From positions 1 to 20,010 of the forward strand of contig JAMCXE010000045.1 in assembly GCA_023474975.1 (NCBI GenBank): a stretch of 20,010 nucleotides of DNA, read 5' to 3'. Of this stretch, positions 19,449 through 20,010 are shown one piece after another. Both the position numbers and the translations under genes were made by a program. Positions within the stretch are counted from its first letter, which is position 1; each line of letters starts with the position of its first letter. Source of the stretch: Patescibacteria group bacterium. GTDB lineage: Bacteria; Patescibacteriota; Minisyncoccia; UBA6257; 02-FULL-45-10c. The notes below the pieces were generated by a model. That model had not been told where the DNA came from, ran no database searches, and worked only from the letters and a program-made list of their open reading frames with translations.

Positions 19449-20010
19449 ATGTATAATTTTCTTAATATTTTTTTGCGTAGGAAAAAAGTTGTTGTGAGAT
19501 TTGCACCCAGTCCGACCGGAGAGCTTCATATAGGAGGAGCCCGAACCGCTTTCTTTAATTATTTATTTGCCAAGCATAATGATGGAAGTTTTTTATTAAG
19601 AATAGAAGACACGGATAGAGAGCGGTATGTCGAAGGATCGGTGGAGCGTATTATAAGATCTTTAGAATGGCTCGGTTTATACCCGGACAACAAAGAAAAT
19701 ATAATGATCCAATCTAAGCGCTTGGATATTTATAAGAAAAAAGCCATCGAATTGGTTGAAAGGGGACATGCTTATATTTGTACATGCACAAAAGAACAAC
19801 TGGCCGCAGAGCAGGAGGCTCAGATAAAAGCTGGCCGGCCGCCGATGTATTCTGGTCACTGTCGAGAATCCGGTATAAGCATAAAAGACGTGGATGGTAA
19901 AAAGTCTTATGTCGTGAGAATGAAAATGCCTAAGTCGGGTGAAATTATCGTGAATGATCTTATACGCGGGAGAGTAAAATTCTTATTTTCTTCATATTTA
20001 TATATTTTTC
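19449..20010 (+). CDS. gltX: Glutamyl-tRNA synthetase, N-terminal part (3' end outside window)
   Basis: Class I synthetase charging tRNA-Glu (in many bacteria also tRNA-Gln, followed by amidation). About 187 codons are visible. RFAPSPTGELHIGGARTAFFNYLFAK contains the HIGH-type site HIGG, followed by FLLRIEDTDRER, LEWLGLYPD and IYKKKAIELVERGHAYIC. A zinc knuckle C-T-C ... Y-S-G-H-C is present, as in E. coli GluRS, then YVVRMKMPKSGEIIVNDLIRGRVKF. After residue 178 (base 19982) the frame reads Leu-Phe-Ser-Ser-Tyr-Leu-Tyr-Ile-Phe, whereas GluRS normally has an acidic DDF-V-I stretch here, so the last 28 bases may be an insertion, frameshift or assembly-edge error. ATG 19449 adds 8 residues to the usual N-terminus; TTG 19473 is an alternative, behind a TATAAT at 19452-19457. 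Confidence 0.88.
   Translation, partial: MYNFLNIFLRRKKVVVRFAPSPTGELHIGGARTAFFNYLFAKHNDGSFLLRIEDTDRERYVEGSVERIIRSLEWLGLYPDNKENIMIQSKRLDIYKKKAIELVERGHAYICTCTKEQLAAEQEAQIKAGRPPMYSGHCRESGISIKDVDGKKSYVVRMKMPKSGEIIVNDLIRGRVKFLFSSYLYIF

Noticed and set aside
1..20010. Alternative genetic code with UGA as glycine
   Set aside because: UGA terminates the SemiSWEET and amidohydrolase frames where the proteins should end, and no in-frame UGA interrupts conserved genes.

Overview
The window looks like a piece of a small-genome bacterium of the Candidate Phyla Radiation (Patescibacteria), most likely in the Parcubacteria part of that group. This is inferred from gene content and style: low G+C with very A/T-rich spacers, short housekeeping proteins, start codons that mostly lack a Shine-Dalgarno sequence, CPR-like variants of LysRS, SerRS and MurG, a one-TM TraG/VirB4-like ATPase preceded by a small hypothetical gene, GT-C glycosyltransferases and a SemiSWEET. 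TGA is used as a normal stop (SemiSWEET and amidohydrolase genes), so the SR1/Gracilibacteria code in which UGA is glycine does not apply. No rRNA, tRNA, CRISPR array, transposase or phage gene was seen.

Layout. 1-3185: end of greA, then lysS and serS, with a small AAAGTC direct-repeat patch between the two synthetase genes. 3299-4072: an FtsQ/DivIB-like division protein, convergent with a large GT-C membrane glycosyltransferase (4081-5967, minus). 5967-7560: a compact divergent promoter, an HD-domain hydrolase, a 117-aa unknown protein 2 bases behind it, and an alkyladenine DNA glycosylase. 7595-7849 (minus): a SemiSWEET. 7968-11057: ychF, a membrane-anchored NERD nuclease-like gene that seems to have been inserted behind it, and an HI0933/YhiN-type flavoprotein. 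11071-12579 (minus): a second GT-C glycosyltransferase. 12718-15462: the 133-aa unknown and the TraG/VirB4-like ATPase, closed by a strong terminator. 15526-end: a new promoter, a highly structured leader, then amidohydrolase - ftsW - murG - gltX with gaps of 7, 14 and 8 bases, probably one transcript.

How the genes fit together. Three themes dominate: translation (GreA aside, LysRS, SerRS, GluRS, YchF), envelope and division (FtsQ, FtsW, MurG, two GT-C enzymes, the amidohydrolase) and DNA handling (AAG glycosylase, NERD protein, TraG-like ATPase). The division/cell-wall genes are split, with ftsQ about 13 kb from ftsW-murG and tRNA-synthetase genes where other dcw genes would usually be.

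Most unusual points: (i) the leader 15541-15666 upstream of the amidohydrolase-ftsW-murG operon, which has perfect and near-perfect hairpins plus competing pairings, one ending two bases before the start codon; (ii) that amidohydrolase resembles D-aminoacylase but lacks the HxH pair and the catalytic Asp; (iii) several genes have a -10 hexamer 6-8 bases before the ATG, suggesting leaderless mRNAs; (iv) a 16-bp repeat that copies the end of ychF, including a GGAG and an ATG, to the start of the NERD gene; (v) the gltX frame stops resembling GluRS in its last ~28 bases, next to the window edge.
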